From the NCBI RefSeq assembly GCF_905171765.1, contig NC_053391.1:657977750-658041749 (forward strand): DNA of 64,000 nucleotides, given 5' to 3'. Shown here one piece after another: positions 39,854 through 52,986 of the stretch; within the stretch, counting starts at the first letter, position 1; each line of letters opens with the position of its first letter. This DNA comes from Bufo bufo (lineage: Eukaryota; Chordata; Amphibia; Anura; Bufonidae). The notes beneath the pieces are model-generated. The model saw nothing but the letters and a program-made list of their open reading frames with translations, was not told the DNA's origin and searched no databases. A program made the translations under genes and the position numbers.

Positions 39854-40115
39854 GAGATGAGTGAAGTTTTCAAAAATTTGATTTGGTCGCTTCATCAAAT
39901 AAAAAAAAAATAATAATACATTTTGGGGAAAATTTTTCTTTGTTACGAATTAATTCGCCACTAAGCGCGTAAAATCAGGTTTATCCTGTCCAGCAGTTAA
40001 GCTTTAGGGAGAATATATCTCAGTGTACATCAGTGTGCATTGCAGCAACATGCATAGCTACCCTTTCTGGTAGCTAAACAGTTACTATGCGGCAGAATTA
40101 CAGGCAGGTCAAATA
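39854..40115 (+). mobile_element. Fragment of TAGAGATGAG-ended hAT-like element
   Basis: Begins TAGAGATGAGTGAAGTTTTC and continues AAAAATTTGATTTGG, the inverse of the right end at 19300-19339. It is interrupted by the Tc1 element at 40116; the continuation beyond 41722 is uncertain. Confidence 0.55.
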
Positions 40116-41720
<1,605 letters not shown>

Positions 41721-41722
41721 TA

Positions 41723-42104
41723 TATGGCCTTGCACATGATTGTGCTGGCCACCAACATTCGTAGCTAACCCCTAGCTAAACCAAAAAAAAGTATACAGCA
41801 ACCTTCACTAAAGCAAAAAAAAAGCTAAAATCTGAGCGCCCTGCAGGTGTCCCAATGATGCTGTAGTGGAGAAAAATTCATGTTGTGGCAGTGCAAACAC
41901 ATACTTTTGAATCCCTGCTGTTTGCTGTAGAATGACTGTGCATCACTATTAGGTTTAGTTCTCACTTCACTTATTTGGTCAGTTATTCTCATCAGTTATT
42001 GTCAGCCCAAAGCAGGTTTGGGTCAAAACAACAGAACAGGTGCAGATCTATTTATGATACATAATCCGAGAGTAGACTTGGCTCCTGAGTTTGCTTCACA
42101 ATAA
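41723..42104. other. Spacer
   Basis: AT-rich sequence with two A-runs and no recognisable gene or repeat end; it may be the remainder of the element that began at 39854. Confidence 0.3.
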
Positions 42105-42430
42105 GGCCTCATGCACAGGGACGTTGCAATTTTCTGTCCCCAATGCACGGGCAACGTCCATGTGGCAGCTGGGAAGGATCGAGACCCATTCAATTTGAAT
42201 GGGTCCATGATCCGTCCGCTCCGCAAAAAAATAGAACATGTCCTATTTATTTGCAGTGCGGAGGCATGGACAGAAACACCACTGAAGCACTCCGTAGTGT
42301 TTCCGTGGGGTTCCGTGCCTCCGTTCCACACCTCAGCTCCGGATTGCGGACCCATTCAAGTGAATGGGTCCGCATCCGGGATGCGGCGAGCACACGGCCG
42401 GTGCTCGCATATTGCCGTGTGCATGAGGCC
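42105..42430. mobile_element. MITE, GGCCTCATGCAC family, copy 2
   Basis: 326 bp. Ends GGCCTCATGCACAGGGACGT and CCGTGTGCATGAGGCC, TSD TAA (42102-42104, 42431-42433). The internal pair CCATTCAATTTGAATGGGTCC / GGACCCATTCAAGTGAATGG is typical of the family. Confidence 0.85.
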
Positions 42431-42679
42431 TAAGTGTTTGAAATAACTGACCAAATAACAGAAGTGTGAACTCAGCCTGTTAGCGTCAGGTCTAATTTAT
42501 TGGCGTGGACTGAACCTTGCAGTAGCCCGAAGCAGGGGCCAAATGACACTGTGGAGGGTGTCAGCAGTAAGACTTTGTTCACATCACTGTTTGTTTTTCT
42601 GCTCTTCTGAGCCCAAAACAGCCCAAAAAAAGCTGATCCTGTAGTTTGAGCATCTGCCTTCACATCGTCAGTATGTGGT

Positions 42680-42930
42680 CAATATTTGATCAGTAATGCT
42701 CAATTTGCATGAGTTTTGGCCATTTGTGTCTGAAATCAGTTTTTCTCAGATGGAAAAGAAGTCCTGCATACATCAGTATTTGATCAGTAATGGTAGGGCA
42801 AAAACAGGAGTGGGTCCAAAACAGAGCTCACATGTGATGGAAATATTTGCATGTCTTCTGTGTTTTGGATCCACTCCTGCTTTTGGCTTCCAAATCATGA
42901 TCAAATACTGATACAAAATACTGAACATGT
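42680..42930. repeat. Foldback repeat with TTTGATCAGTA arms
   Basis: GGAGTGGGTCCAAAACAGAG at 42810 pairs with TGTTTTGGATCCACTCCTGC at 42862, and TATTTGATCAGTAATG recurs at 42685 and 42778 with an inverse near 42900. Boundaries are approximate. The interval 42931-43289 shows no clear feature beyond low-complexity stretches. Confidence 0.5.
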
Positions 42931-43289
42931 GATAGAGGCCTTCTAGACGCTCAAACGACAGGACCTGTTTGTTTTTTGTTCTTTTCAAGTTCTTCTGATG
43001 GATCAGAAGATCCATGATGAATGTGGCAACAGCATGAAGAGTCATAATAGTGGCCCCCGGAACAGAGTGAGGAGGGGAGAGGCAACAGCAGTGACAGTAA
43101 CAGCACAAGATGGTGGCAGTAGGAGCCGATGCCAGTAGAGGCAGCAGGCGTGTAGCATCAGGCGGGTTATAGCATCATAATAGTGGGTGAAGCACGTGGC
43201 CAGAAGTAATGGGCCATTTTTCACAATGTTCTCGTGTGGCAGCACACTGCAGTCACAATATTACTGCCACAATGATGTAGTCTGATACA

Positions 43290-43480
43290 TCAGGCACCGG
43301 TTTGTGGAAATCCTAGCTGAACATTTTGTGTTGAAAGGCAAGTTCTCTTTGGGGTAACTTTAACCCCCGCCGCACTAAACACCTGCTCTGATGCCACACT
43401 ACTGGCCGGCAGGAAAGCTTGTCCAGGGCAAACTTGGCCAGTTGTGGTCACATTTCTAGTTTGGCTGCACAACCCTGCAG
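43290..43480 (-). pseudogene. hAT transposase C-terminal relic
   Basis: On the minus strand the dimerisation motif reads ASEQVFSAAGVKVTPKRT followed by LSTQNVQ, equivalent to SERVFSTAGGVITDKRS of hAT-A but clearly diverged, so it belongs to another old hAT copy. Nothing else of that transposase is recognisable. Confidence 0.7.
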
Positions 43481-43519
43481 GTAAGCCATTAATATCCTGA
43501 ACCCAGAAAACCTCTTTAA

Positions 43520-44017
43520 AGGGAACCTGTCATCAACTTTATAATGCCCATACTAACGGCAGTATAAAGTAGAGACAGGTGAGTTGATTTCAGCGATCTG
43601 TCATTTATAAGTTAAAAGTAAGCGATTGCCAAGAATCAACATCACAATCATTACAGACTGGGCCTGGAAAAGAGTCCCGGCCACCTGAGAAGAGTCATGG
43701 TTATTCATGAATTCCTGCTCTCCTGCCCACCTGCTGATGACTGACCGTCTTCTACCTAGTTTTCTCCCTTTCTCTCTAGGAGAAAACTTCCAATCATCAG
43801 CAGATGGGCGAGAGAGCAGGAGATTATGAATAACCTTGACTATTCTCAGGTAGATTTGACTCTTTTCAAGGCATGTGCTGTGCTGCAATGATTATGATCG
43901 GTTCTCGGCAACCACTTACTATTAGCTCATGAGTGACACACCACTGAAATCAGCATTTCTGTCACTATTTTATGCTATCCTCAGCGAGGTCAGCATAAAG
44001 TTGATGACAGGTTCCCT
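43520..44017. mobile_element. Foldback MITE with TTAA target site, AGGGAACCTGTCA ends
   Basis: Ends AGGGAACCTGTCATCAACTT and the exact inverse at 43998-44017, each flanked by TTAA (43516-43519, 44018-44021). Long inner arms are inverted (ATTTCAGCGATCTGTC, TGATTCTTGGCAA, CCATCTGCTGATGATTGG). Same design as 15391-15984. Confidence 0.8.
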
Positions 44018-44021
44018 TTAA

Positions 44022-44962
44022 GTATCTGGTGGTCCATTGCAGTGAAAGTTTACATGCTCCACTCTCAGGTTGCTCCTAGGATTCTCGGAAGAAATTAAAC
44101 CCCGAAGAATTGTCCTAGCACCAAGAGGGTGTCCACTTTGAATCTACAATGCATGTTTGTGTAAAATAAGTAATCATTTATAGTCTGGTTAGGGTTTTAA
44201 TGTTTAAGAAGTTGTTGAATCTGCTCACAGGGTTCCATTAAGATGGCTGATGCTCTATATCTCGGGCTGTCACACAGTAATAGCACTGGCGGGGTGCAGT
44301 TATTGTTTTCACTCGGCGGTCACATTACTCGGTAAACATCTTCGTCTAATCAATGCTCCAATCAGACATTTATCATACTTACCAGAAGGCATTTCCATTT
44401 GTGCTAACAAAGTGCTTGATTGGATTTTGTTCATTACATGAAAATGGCCAAAGTGGTTTCTTAACGGCAGCTTCGTATTAATTAATGAATAATTTACAAT
44501 GGGTGTGAAGAATATTTCACCATAATCCGCCAGCCGTATTTGCAATAAATTCAAGTTGTACAGTAGAAATTGCTAACGACCACAGATGACTGTAGATAGC
44601 TGCTATGTATCCTTCCTCTACCCTATCTCCACACACATCTTATTCCAGATATCTTATTACTCTTCAAAATCATCATATAAGCCGACTTCAAGGCCACCAA
44701 CAGGGTGAACTGGACAGTCAGGGTAACGGATGACCCAGGCTCTAACACAATATTGATCCAGCAGAAGACAACCCCATGTGGAGGCAACTTTGGAGACAAT
44801 CTCTTGTCGCTAGAGTCTAGTGTGTACAACAATGAAAAAGTAGATTATAATGCAATGACAATATGATGGACCATAGTAACTTGTCCTTTGATGGGTCAAA
44901 GGAACCCCACCAGAGTGTTACAAATGTGCAGATGATCAAAATTCCTTATAGAGAATATGGTA
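44022..44962. other. Non-repetitive spacer, possible conserved non-coding island
   Basis: 44240-44560 has complex sequence free of repeat hallmarks with motifs such as TTAATTAATGAATAATTTAC and GTGCTTGATTGGATTTTG. No frame with homology. Whether it is conserved can only be told by alignment to other frogs. Confidence 0.35.
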
Positions 44963-45544
44963 TGTAACGGCACTCCGGGCATAAAAGGGGTTAAAACCAT
45001 TTAGGCGATTATCTCTCAGGACAAAGGGACATCACCATTGTACACGTGGGGACAACAGGACAGAAATCACTATTCAAATATACAATGTCACAACTATTAC
45101 AGTAAACACAGACATTTAACATATCCAAAAATGGCACGAATTAGACCAAGGGTTCAAAAGTTAGTAAAAGTCCTTTGTGACCAAAGGAAGCATGGCTTTT
45201 CTGCCCAAAACCAGTTTTTACAGAGTTAGGCTGGTTGGATATTTGGTTTAACTGGGTGTGGTAAGCCAACTAGGTACAGAAAATACCTCTATTCACAACA
45301 GCAAAACTACACAAAAATACATAACTCCTATCAAACTGAACATAACCCCCACATTCAACTTATCCCTAGATGGCTTGGATCTGAGCGCTCAATATATCCG
45401 AACAGCGCTCAGATGCCACAAACACAGTCAAATCGCCATGGGGTTTAAGTTTAGCATGGGCTGATGAGAGGGCCCATAATCCTGGGGCAAGAGGCTGGCA
45501 ACCAGGCTTCTCCAGCACCCAGTGACGAGGTTGGTTTCGCCACA
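44963..45544 (-). repeat. 3' LTR of the truncated LTR element
   Basis: About 582 bp from TGTAACGG to TTTCGCCACA on the plus strand. The boundary on the right is set by the adjacent purine tract. Confidence 0.6.
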
Positions 45545-46585
45545 TTTCTCCCCTTTTCCAAACAGACTAACAGGGTATCTGACCTTCTGCCGGCCAGTGC
45601 CCTTGTTAGTCCAGCAGCCCACCCACAAAATAGAAACAGCAGTACAGCCCACCCACAATAAATGGTTACTACACCTGAGCAAGGGATAAACTTGTCCATG
45701 TCCATGTGCCTCACTACGGCTGTGTGGGGGACTGGTAGACTGCCTTGGTAGGTTGCTGAGTGGGCAGAGACCAGCGGTACTCTGCCCTGGTGCCAGTGCT
45801 ACCACGGAAGTAGCCTGGTTGGAGCCTGGTTGTTGGAGGGGGAGACCGACTGTCTCCCCTTTAGAAACACAGCTCTGCTGTTGTAGGGAGAGACCGACTG
45901 TCTCCCCTTTAGATAGACCACCATGCTGCTGTGGGGGGAGACCGACTGTCTCCCCTTTGGCTAAACAGCCCTGTTGCTGGGGGACAGGACCGACTGTCCC
46001 TACCCCCTGTGCTGTGAGTGCAGAGACCACGGTCCCATCTGCACTGTTGTGGGGCTTACTGTCTCCCCCTGGTGCGTTAAACTGCTTCTGGGGGGTGGAG
46101 ACTGTGCTCCCAATTCCCTGTAAATCACAAGGCCGCTGGGGAATGGAGACTGGGCTCCTAATTCCCTGTAAATCACACGGCCGCTGGGGAATGGAGACTG
46201 GGCTCCCAATTCCCTGTAAATCACACAGCCGCTGGGGAATGGAGACTGGGCTCCTAATTCCCTGCAATTCACACTGCCAATAGGGAGAGGGGGTAACAAG
46301 CTCCTCTCCCATACATACTTCCAGCCTCTGGGGAGGGAGACCGACTGTCTCCGCTCTCAATACAGTGTCCTGTTGCTGGGGAAAGGAGACTGGGCTCTCT
46401 ATTCCCTGTAGGACACTCTGCCACTGGGGGACAGGACCGACTGTCTCTGCCCCCTGTAACTCAGCCTGCCGCTGGGGAATGGAGACTGGGCTCCCAATTC
46501 CCTGCAGGATCGGTGGAGAGACCTCGGTCCCACCTCCAAGAGCCACATGGGGTTCTTCCAAGTAAACCTCCACAATATCCTCCTA
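45428..46585 (-). CDS. Repeat-rich ORF of the LTR element (16-residue repeats)
   Basis: An open frame of about 385 codons following an in-frame TAG; it has no ATG near its beginning, so it was probably fused to the upstream gag-like frame. It contains two blocks of 48-bp (16-residue) repeats: LQGIGSPVSIPQRPCD, four tandem copies with relatives upstream, and KGETVGLPPQQHGGLS, three copies. Pro and Gln are abundant. The C-terminal ~115 residues are different, include several Cys, and run into the 3' LTR. I do not recognise a domain; disordered Gag-like linker is a guess. Confidence 0.5.
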
Positions 46586-47252
46586 GCTGAAGGGCTCTGG
46601 ACCTGGGTCTAACACTGCTCTCTCGCTGAGCCCTCTCACTGGAGTGGAACAGCTGCTGGTAGTCCTGTTCCAGCTCCATCTACCGGGTCACCAGGTCTTG
46701 CTCAATTTTGTGAGTGTCGTCCCAGTCACACCTGCTCTCCCGACACTCAAAGAGGTCCCTGAACCGGGCTTGTGTAGGGCTCCCAAACTCTGGCTCTGAA
46801 AAAGTCTCCCATAACAAGCCAGGACCATCCAACTCCTCTCCCTCTGGCTTGTCATGCTCGGCTGTCCAGGGCAGGTACTGTGCCCCATACCACCAGAGCG
46901 CCTGGTAGGCATCTTCCAGTCACATCTCCTGCCATACTAAGTGTTCCAGTTCCTTCACCCATTCCTCCAGGGGCTGCTCTCCCAGGAAGTGCCTCCGCAG
47001 GGCTACTCGCTTCCGCAACCCCTGGTCTTCCTTGGGGAACCTCCCGACCTGCTGGTACTCCTCCATACCCAGTGCCTGGTACCAGATGCCTTTCCTTATT
47101 GCATCTCGGTCATCCATGACACCCTCATCGTACTCCACTGCTGGTTCCATTCTGGTGCTGTCAGGGTCGCTGTACTAGGACATGCGTGGCCCTCAAATTG
47201 TAAAGTCCATGGAATGGTGTCTCCTGTAGCTGTCCTTCTGGCTGTGGGGACG
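46586..47252 (-). pseudogene. Gag-like frames of the LTR element
   Basis: Just after the primer site, frames begin MPVALEGEDHL? upstream and MEPAVEYDEGV at 47150. The latter gives a helical, charged segment (IRKGIWYQALGMEEYQQVGR, RRHFLGEQPLEEWVKELEHL) reminiscent of retrotransposon Gag capsid helices. Frames then shift and continue as MELEQDYQQLFHSSERAQRE (46679-46620). Broken by at least one frameshift and a stop. Confidence 0.45.
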
Positions 47253-47364
47253 ATCCCGCCGCTTGCCTCCAATGTAACGACACCCCGGGCATAAAAGGGG
47301 TTAAAACCGTTTAGGTGATCTTCCCCTTCCAGAGCTACAGGCACAGCTACTTACAGAACACCAA

Positions 47365-48150
47365 ACTGGAGTTCATTCACGGCAAAAGGGAGTTCATGTC
47401 ACCCAGCAATAGAACAGAGGATTTTAAGAGATTTAGGCCCCTGTCACCCAGGCACAGCAGGGGTTCATTCACGGCAAAAAGGGGTTCATGTCACCCAGCA
47501 ATAGAACAGAGGATTTTGAAAGATTTGGGCCCATGTCACCCAGGCACAGCAGGGGTTCATTCACGGCAAAAGTGGGTTCTTGTCACCCAGCAATAGAACA
47601 GACGATTTTGAAAGATTTAGGCACCTGTCACCTAGGCACAATAGGGGTTCATTCACGGCAAAAGGGGGTTCATGTCACCCAGCAATAGAACAGAGGATTT
47701 TGAGAGATTTAGGCCCATGTCACCCAGGCACAGCAGGGGTTCATTCACGGCAAAGGGGGGTTCATGTCACCCAGCAATACAACAGAGGATTTTGAAAGAT
47801 TTGGGCCCATGTCACCCAGGCACAGCAGGGGTTCATTCACGGCAAAAGGGGGTTCATGTCACCGAGCAATAAAACAGACGATTTTGAGAGATTTAGGCAC
47901 CTGTCACCCAGGCACAATAGGGGTTCATTCACGGCAAAAGGGGGTTCATGTCACCCAGCAATAGAACAGACTATTTTGAGAGATTTAGGCTCCTGTCACC
48001 CAGGCACAGCAGGGGTTCATTCACGGCAAAAGAGGCTTCATGTCACCAGCAATAGAACAGACGATTTTGAGAGATTTAGGCCCCTGTCACCAAGGCACAG
48101 CAGGGGTTTGTATACGCCAAAAATGGTAAAATGTCACCCGACAATTGAAA
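47365..48150 (-). repeat. 92-bp tandem array, copy at the 3' side of hAT-A copy 2
   Basis: About eight units of exactly 92 bp containing TTCATTCACGGCAAAAGG, TCATGTCACCCAGCAATA and GATTTTGAGAGATTTAGG, decaying at the right end. 92 is not a multiple of three, so the regularly spaced short frames here are artefacts. The same unit, inverted, forms the array at 54840-55310. Confidence 0.92.
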
Positions 48151-48552
48151 ATAAGATTTTTTTCAATTTAGGGCACTAAAATTGGCACTTTTTTGCATTA
48201 AAATGGCTCTAAAATAGTCCTTGAAAAGGCTAGAGGGATGTAAAAGGCAGTAAAATGTGCTTAAGAGCATGGGAACTGCTCTGCAAACAAATGTGGATAG
48301 GGAAATAACGTGAAATAAAATAACAAAAAATTACAAATTATTAACCTGCAACTCAGAGAAGGAGGTGGATATGGAGTCGGAGGTTGAGGAGGCGGTGAAT
48401 GTGGTGTTGTAGGTGGAGGCAGCAATGGAGGAGGTAGCCAACAATGTTTATTTTTTATTTTTTATTGGGGTAGGTAGCCCCCAAAATATTGGGACAAATA
48501 AAAAAAAAAGAAAACAAAGAATCATTGCACTTGACTTGAGTACAAGAATGTA
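48150..48552 (-). other. 3' tail of hAT-A copy 2
   Basis: Matches 55710-56060 inverted (CTAGAGGG, TGCTTAAGAGCATG, AACAAATGTGGATAGGGAAAT) and 1060-1240 (GGAGGTGG-rich stretch). No frame. Confidence 0.75.
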
Positions 48553-50108
48553 CAGTCGTGGCCAAAAGTTTTGAGAATGACAAAAATATTAGTTTTCACA
48601 AAGTTTGCTGCTAAACTGCTTTTAGATCTTCAAAAGTTTCTGTGATCTAGTAAAATATAATTACACGCACTTCATAAATTTCAAAGGCTTTTATCGACAA
48701 TTACATGACATTTATGCAAAGAGTCAGTATTTGCAGTGTTGGCCCTTTTTTTTCAGGACTTCTGCAATTCGACTGGGCATGCTCTCAATCAACTTCTGGG
48801 CCAATTCCTGACTGATAGCAACCCATTCTTTCATAATCACTTCTTGGAGTTTGTCAGAATGAGTGGGTTTTTGTTTGTCCACCCGCCTCTTGAGGATTGA
48901 CCACAAGTTCTCAATGGGATTAAGATCTGGGGAGTTTCCAGGCCATGGACCCAAAATGTCAACGTTTTGGTCCACGAGCCACTTAGATATCACTTTTTCC
49001 TTATGGTACGGTGCTCCTTCGTGCTGAAAAATGCATTGTTCTTCATCAAACTGTTGTTGGATTGTTGGAAGAAGTTGCTGTTAGAGGGTGTTTTGGCACT
49101 ATTCTTTATTCATGGCTGTGTTTTTGGGCAAAATTGTGAGTGAGCCCACTCCCTTGGATGAGAAGCAACCCCACACATGAATGGTCTCAGGATGCTTTAC
49201 TGTTGGCATGACACAGGACTGATGGTAGCGCTCACCTTTTCTTCTCCGGACAAGCCTTTTTCCAGATGCCCCAAACAATCAGAAAAAGGCTTCATCGGAG
49301 AATATGACTTTGCCCCAGTCCTCAGCAGTCTATTCACCATACTTTCTGCAGAAGATCAATCTGTCCCTGATGTTTTTTTTTTTTTTAGAGAAGTGGCTTC
49401 TTTGCTGCCCTTCTTGACACCAGGCCATCTTCCAAAAGTCTTCGCCTCACTGTGCGTGCAGATGCGCTCACACCTGCCTGCTGCCATTCCTGAGCAAGCT
49501 CTGCAGTGGTGGCACTCCAATCCCGCAGCTGAATCCTCTTTAGGAGACGATCCTGGAGCTTGCTGGACTTTCTTGGATGCCCTGAAGCCTTCTTAACAAG
49601 AATTGAACCTCTTTCCTTGAAGTTCTTGATGATCCTATAAATTGTTGATTGAGGTGCAATCTTAGTAGCCACAATATCCTTGCCTGTGAAGCCATTTTTA
49701 TGCAACGCAATGATGGCTGCACACGTTTCTTTGCAGGTCACCATGGTTAAAAATGGAAGAACAATTATTTTTAAGCATCACCCTTCTTTTAACATGTCAA
49801 GTCTGCCATTTTAACCCAATCATCCTGACATAATGATCTCCAGCCTTGTGCTCGTCAACATTCTCACCTGAGTTAACAAGACGATTACAGAAATGATCTC
49901 AGCAGGTCCTTTAATGACAGCAATGAAATGCAGTGGAAAGGTTTTTTGGGATTAAGTTAATTTTCATGGCAAAGAAGGACTATGCAATTCATCTGATCAC
50001 TCTTCATAAGATTCTGGAGTATATGCAAATTGCTATTATAAAAACTTAAGCAGCAACTTTTCCAATTTCCAATATTTATGTAATTCTCAAAACTTTTGGC
50101 CACGACTG
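48553..50108 (-). mobile_element. Tc1 element (35-residue DE spacing), inactive
   Basis: 1556 bp between TA dinucleotides (48551-48552, 50109-50110). Ends CAGTCGTGGCCAAAAGTTTT and the inverse. It interrupts the hAT-A tail; the empty site is visible inverted at 55690-55720. It carries a broken minus-strand transposase. Confidence 0.94.
48724..49744 (-). pseudogene. Tc1 transposase, frameshifted, second Asp replaced
   Basis: Starts MVTCKETCAAIIALHKNGF at 49744: helix-turn-helix KDIVATKIAPQSTIYRII, KKASGHPRKSS linker, then SARTVRRRLLEDGL; open to 49385. A T-run near 49375-49390 and other indels break the middle. In the C-terminal frame the second catalytic position reads QH-E-GAPYHKEK instead of Asp, and 35 residues later comes the Glu of NSPDLNPIENLW (about 48910). 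Ends KKKGQHCKY at 48724. Not functional. Confidence 0.9.
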
Positions 50109-50129
50109 TATGTTTAATGGTGGTATAAA

Positions 50130-52241
50130 TGTCTATTCTGCACAAGGTACAGACAAGTCTTGTAGGATCCAAGCCTGGTTCATTTTAATGAACGTGAGCT
50201 TGTCCACGTTGGCTGTGGACAGGCGGCTGCGTCTGTCTGTAATGACGCCTCCTGCCGTGGTAAATACACGTTCAGAGAGTACACTGGCTGCAGCGCAGGC
50301 CAGCACCTCCAAGGCATACAGGGCAAGCTCTGGCTATGTGGACAATTTGGAGACCCAGAAGTTGAATGGGGCAGAACCATCAGTCCGTACGTGTAGTCGT
50401 GTGCTCAGGTACTGTTCCACCATGTTGTTCAAATGCTGCCTCCTGCTAACACGCTCCATATCAGCAGTTGGGGCCGGTTGTTGCGGCGAGGTGACAAAGC
50501 TTTTCCACATGTCGGCCATGCTAACCCTGCCTTCTGAGGTGCTGGCGCTGACACAGCTGCGTTGACGACCTCTTCCTCCTCCCATGCCTTCGCCTTGTGC
50601 TTCCACTTGTCCCCCGGCGTCAGTCGGGAATGCTCTCAGGAGCGCGTCTACCAGCGTGCGCCTGTTGTTGCGCATCTTCCGATCACGCTCCAGTGAGGGA
50701 ATTAAGGACGGCACATTGTCTTTGTAACGGGGATCCAGCAGGGTGGCCAACCAGTAGTCAGCACATGTTAAAATGTGGGCAACTCTGCAGTCGTTGCGCA
50801 GGCACTGCAGAATGTAGTCACTCATGTGTGCCAGGCTGCCCAGAGGTAAGGACAAGCTGTCCTCTGTGGGAGGCGTATCGTCTGCATCCTCCGTATCCCC
50901 CCAGCCACGCACCAGTGATGGGCCTGAGCTGCATTGGATGCCACCCCGCTGTGAACATTCTTCATCCCCATTCTCCTCCTCGTCCTCCTCGTCCTCCAGT
51001 AGTGGGCCCTGGCTGGCCAAATTTGTACCTGGCCTCTGCTGTTGCAAAAAACCTCCCTCTGAGCCACTTCTAAAAGACTGGCCTGAAAGTGTTAGAAATG
51101 ACCCCTCTTCCTCCTCCTCATCCTGGGCCACATCCTCTTCCATCCTCTTCCTAAGTGTTTTCTCAAGGAGACATAGAAGTGGTATTGTAACGCTGATAAC
51201 GGCGTCATCGCCACTGGCCATGTTGGTGGAGTACTCGAAACAGCGCAACAGGGCACACAGGTCTCGCATGGAGGCCCAGTCATTGGTGGTGAAGTGGTGC
51301 TGTTCCGCAGTGCGACTCACACGTGCGTGCTGCAGCTGAAACTCCACTATGGCCTGCTGCTGCTTGCACAGTCTCTCCAGCATGTGCAAGGTGGAGTTCC
51401 ACCTGGTGGGCACGTCGCATATGAGGCCGTGAGCGGGAAGGCCGAAGTTACGCTGTAGAGCAGACAGCCGAGCGGCGGCAGGATGAGAACGCCGGAAGCG
51501 CGCACAGACGGCCCGCAATTTATGCAGCAACTCAGACATGTCGGGGTAGTTGTGAATGAATTTCTGCACCACCAAATTCAGCACATGCGCCAGGCAAGGG
51601 ATGTGCGTCAAACCGGCTAGTCCCAGAGCTGCAACGAGATTTCGCCCATTATTGCACACCACCAGGCCGGGCTTGAGGCTCACTGGCAGCAACCACTCGT
51701 CGGTCTGTTGTTCTATACCCTGCCACAACTCTTGCATGGTGTAAGGCCTGTCCCCCAAACACATTCGTTTTAGAAAGGTCTGCTGACGTTTACCCCTGGC
51801 TGTGCTGAAGTTGGTGGTGAAGGTCTGTCGCTGACCGGATGAGGAGGTGGTAGAAGAGGAGGAGGAAGCCGAGTAGGAAGAGGAGGCAACAGGAGGCAAA
51901 GAATGATGCCCTGTGATCCTTGGCGGCGGAAGGACGTGCGCCAAACAGCTCTCCGCCTGGGGCCCAGCCGCCACTACATTTACCCAGTGTACAGTTAGGG
52001 AGATATAGCGTCCCTGGTCGTGCTTACTGGTCCACGTATCTGTGGATGACATTGCGAAGTGCACACTTGATTTTATCCAATACTTGGTTGTGCAGGGAGG
52101 GCACGGCTCTCCTGGAGAAGTAGTGGCGGCTGGGAACGACGTACTGTGGGACAGCAAGCGACATGAGCTGTTTGAAGCTGTCCGTCTCCACCAGCCTGAA
52201 TGACAGCATTTCAAAGGCCGGCAGTTTAGAAATGCTGGCAT
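50130..52241 (-). pseudogene. hAT-A copy 2 transposase, catalytic and C-terminal part
   Basis: A frame of 635 codons (52241-50334) with the hAT catalytic core: GLVVCNNGRN (copy 1 has CDNG, so a conserved Asp is Asn here), HIPCLAHVLNLVV with C-x2-H, PTRWNSTLHML, then an acidic insert (EEEEEGSFL) and YWLATLLDPRYKDN. After a frameshift near 50340 the dimerisation region continues (SERVF-type codons at about 50285-50215) with the block that includes TGTCTATTCTGCACAAGGTA at 50130. The Asn substitution and frameshifts make it inactive. Confidence 0.88.
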
Positions 52242-52986
52242 TCAGGGCCAGGGATCGAGGGTGGCTAGGTGGGAATTTACACTTTCTCTCAAAGGTTTGT
52301 GAGATGGAGAGCTGAACGCTTCCGTGTGACATGGTGGATATGCTTGGTGACGGAGGTGGTGCTGTTGGTGGCACATCCTCTGTTTGCTGGGCGGCAGGTG
52401 CCAACGTTCCTCCAGAGGAGGAGGAAGAGGCCGAGGCAGCAGCAGAAGAGGGAGCAGGAGGGGCCTGAGCCCTTTCTTGGTTTTTAAGGTGCTTACTCCA
52501 CTGCAGTCCGTGTCTCGCATGTAGATGCCTGGTCATGCAGGTTGTGCTAAGGTTCAGAACGTTAATGCCTCGCTTCAGGCTCTGATGGCACAGCGTGCAA
52601 ACCACTCGGGTCTTGTCGTCAGCACATTGTGTGAAGAAGTGCCATGCCAGGGAACTCCTTGAAGTTGCCTTTGGTGTGCTCGGTCCCTGGTGACAGTGGC
52701 CAGTAGCAGGCGAACTGTTTTGGCGACGGCTGCTCTGCTTTTGCACCCTGCTCTCGCTTTTGCTACGCTGTTGGCTCGGTCTCACCACTGCCTCTTCCTC
52801 CGAACTCTGAAAGTCAGTGGCCTGACCTTCATTCCATGTTGGGTCTAGGACCTTATCGTCCCCTGCATCGTCTTCCACCCAGTCTTCCTCCCTGACCTCC
52901 TTTTCGGTCTGCACACTGCAGAAAGACGCAGCAGTTGGCACCTGTGTTTCGTCATCATCAGAGACATGCTGAGGTGGTATTCCCAT
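52024..52986 (-). pseudogene. hAT-A copy 2 transposase, BED-finger part
   Basis: A frame of about 320 codons running from the nested insertion at 52998. Acidic DDDETQVPTA, EEDWVED and LDPTWNEGQ segments, then a BED zinc finger (SLAWHFFTQC, VVCTLCHQSLKRG, TRHLHARHGLQW), a Ser/Pro linker, and the start of the catalytic region. It overlaps the next frame, showing a frameshift between 52241 and 52024. Confidence 0.87.

Larger units (their letters stand above)
44963..47364 (-). mobile_element. Truncated non-autonomous LTR retrotransposon
   Basis: On the minus strand: a partial 5' LTR (47273-47364) ends GTTACA. TTGGAGGCAAGCGGCGGGAT follows as primer site, then gag-like frames (46585-47230), a repeat-rich frame (45428-46585), the purine tract AAAAGGGGAGAAA (45545-45557) and the 3' LTR (44963-45544). 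The two LTRs share ~50 bp at their ends (TGTAAC ... GGGCATAAAAGGGGTTAAAA) and then differ, so the right one is cut by the hAT-A 92-bp array. No RT, protease or integrase. Confidence 0.7.

Noticed and set aside
47488..48179. A ladder of near-identical ~66-codon frames, each starting MSPSN, spaced 92 bp
   Set aside because: By-product of a 92-bp tandem repeat whose unit is not a multiple of three; no initiation context or homology. Not a gene family.
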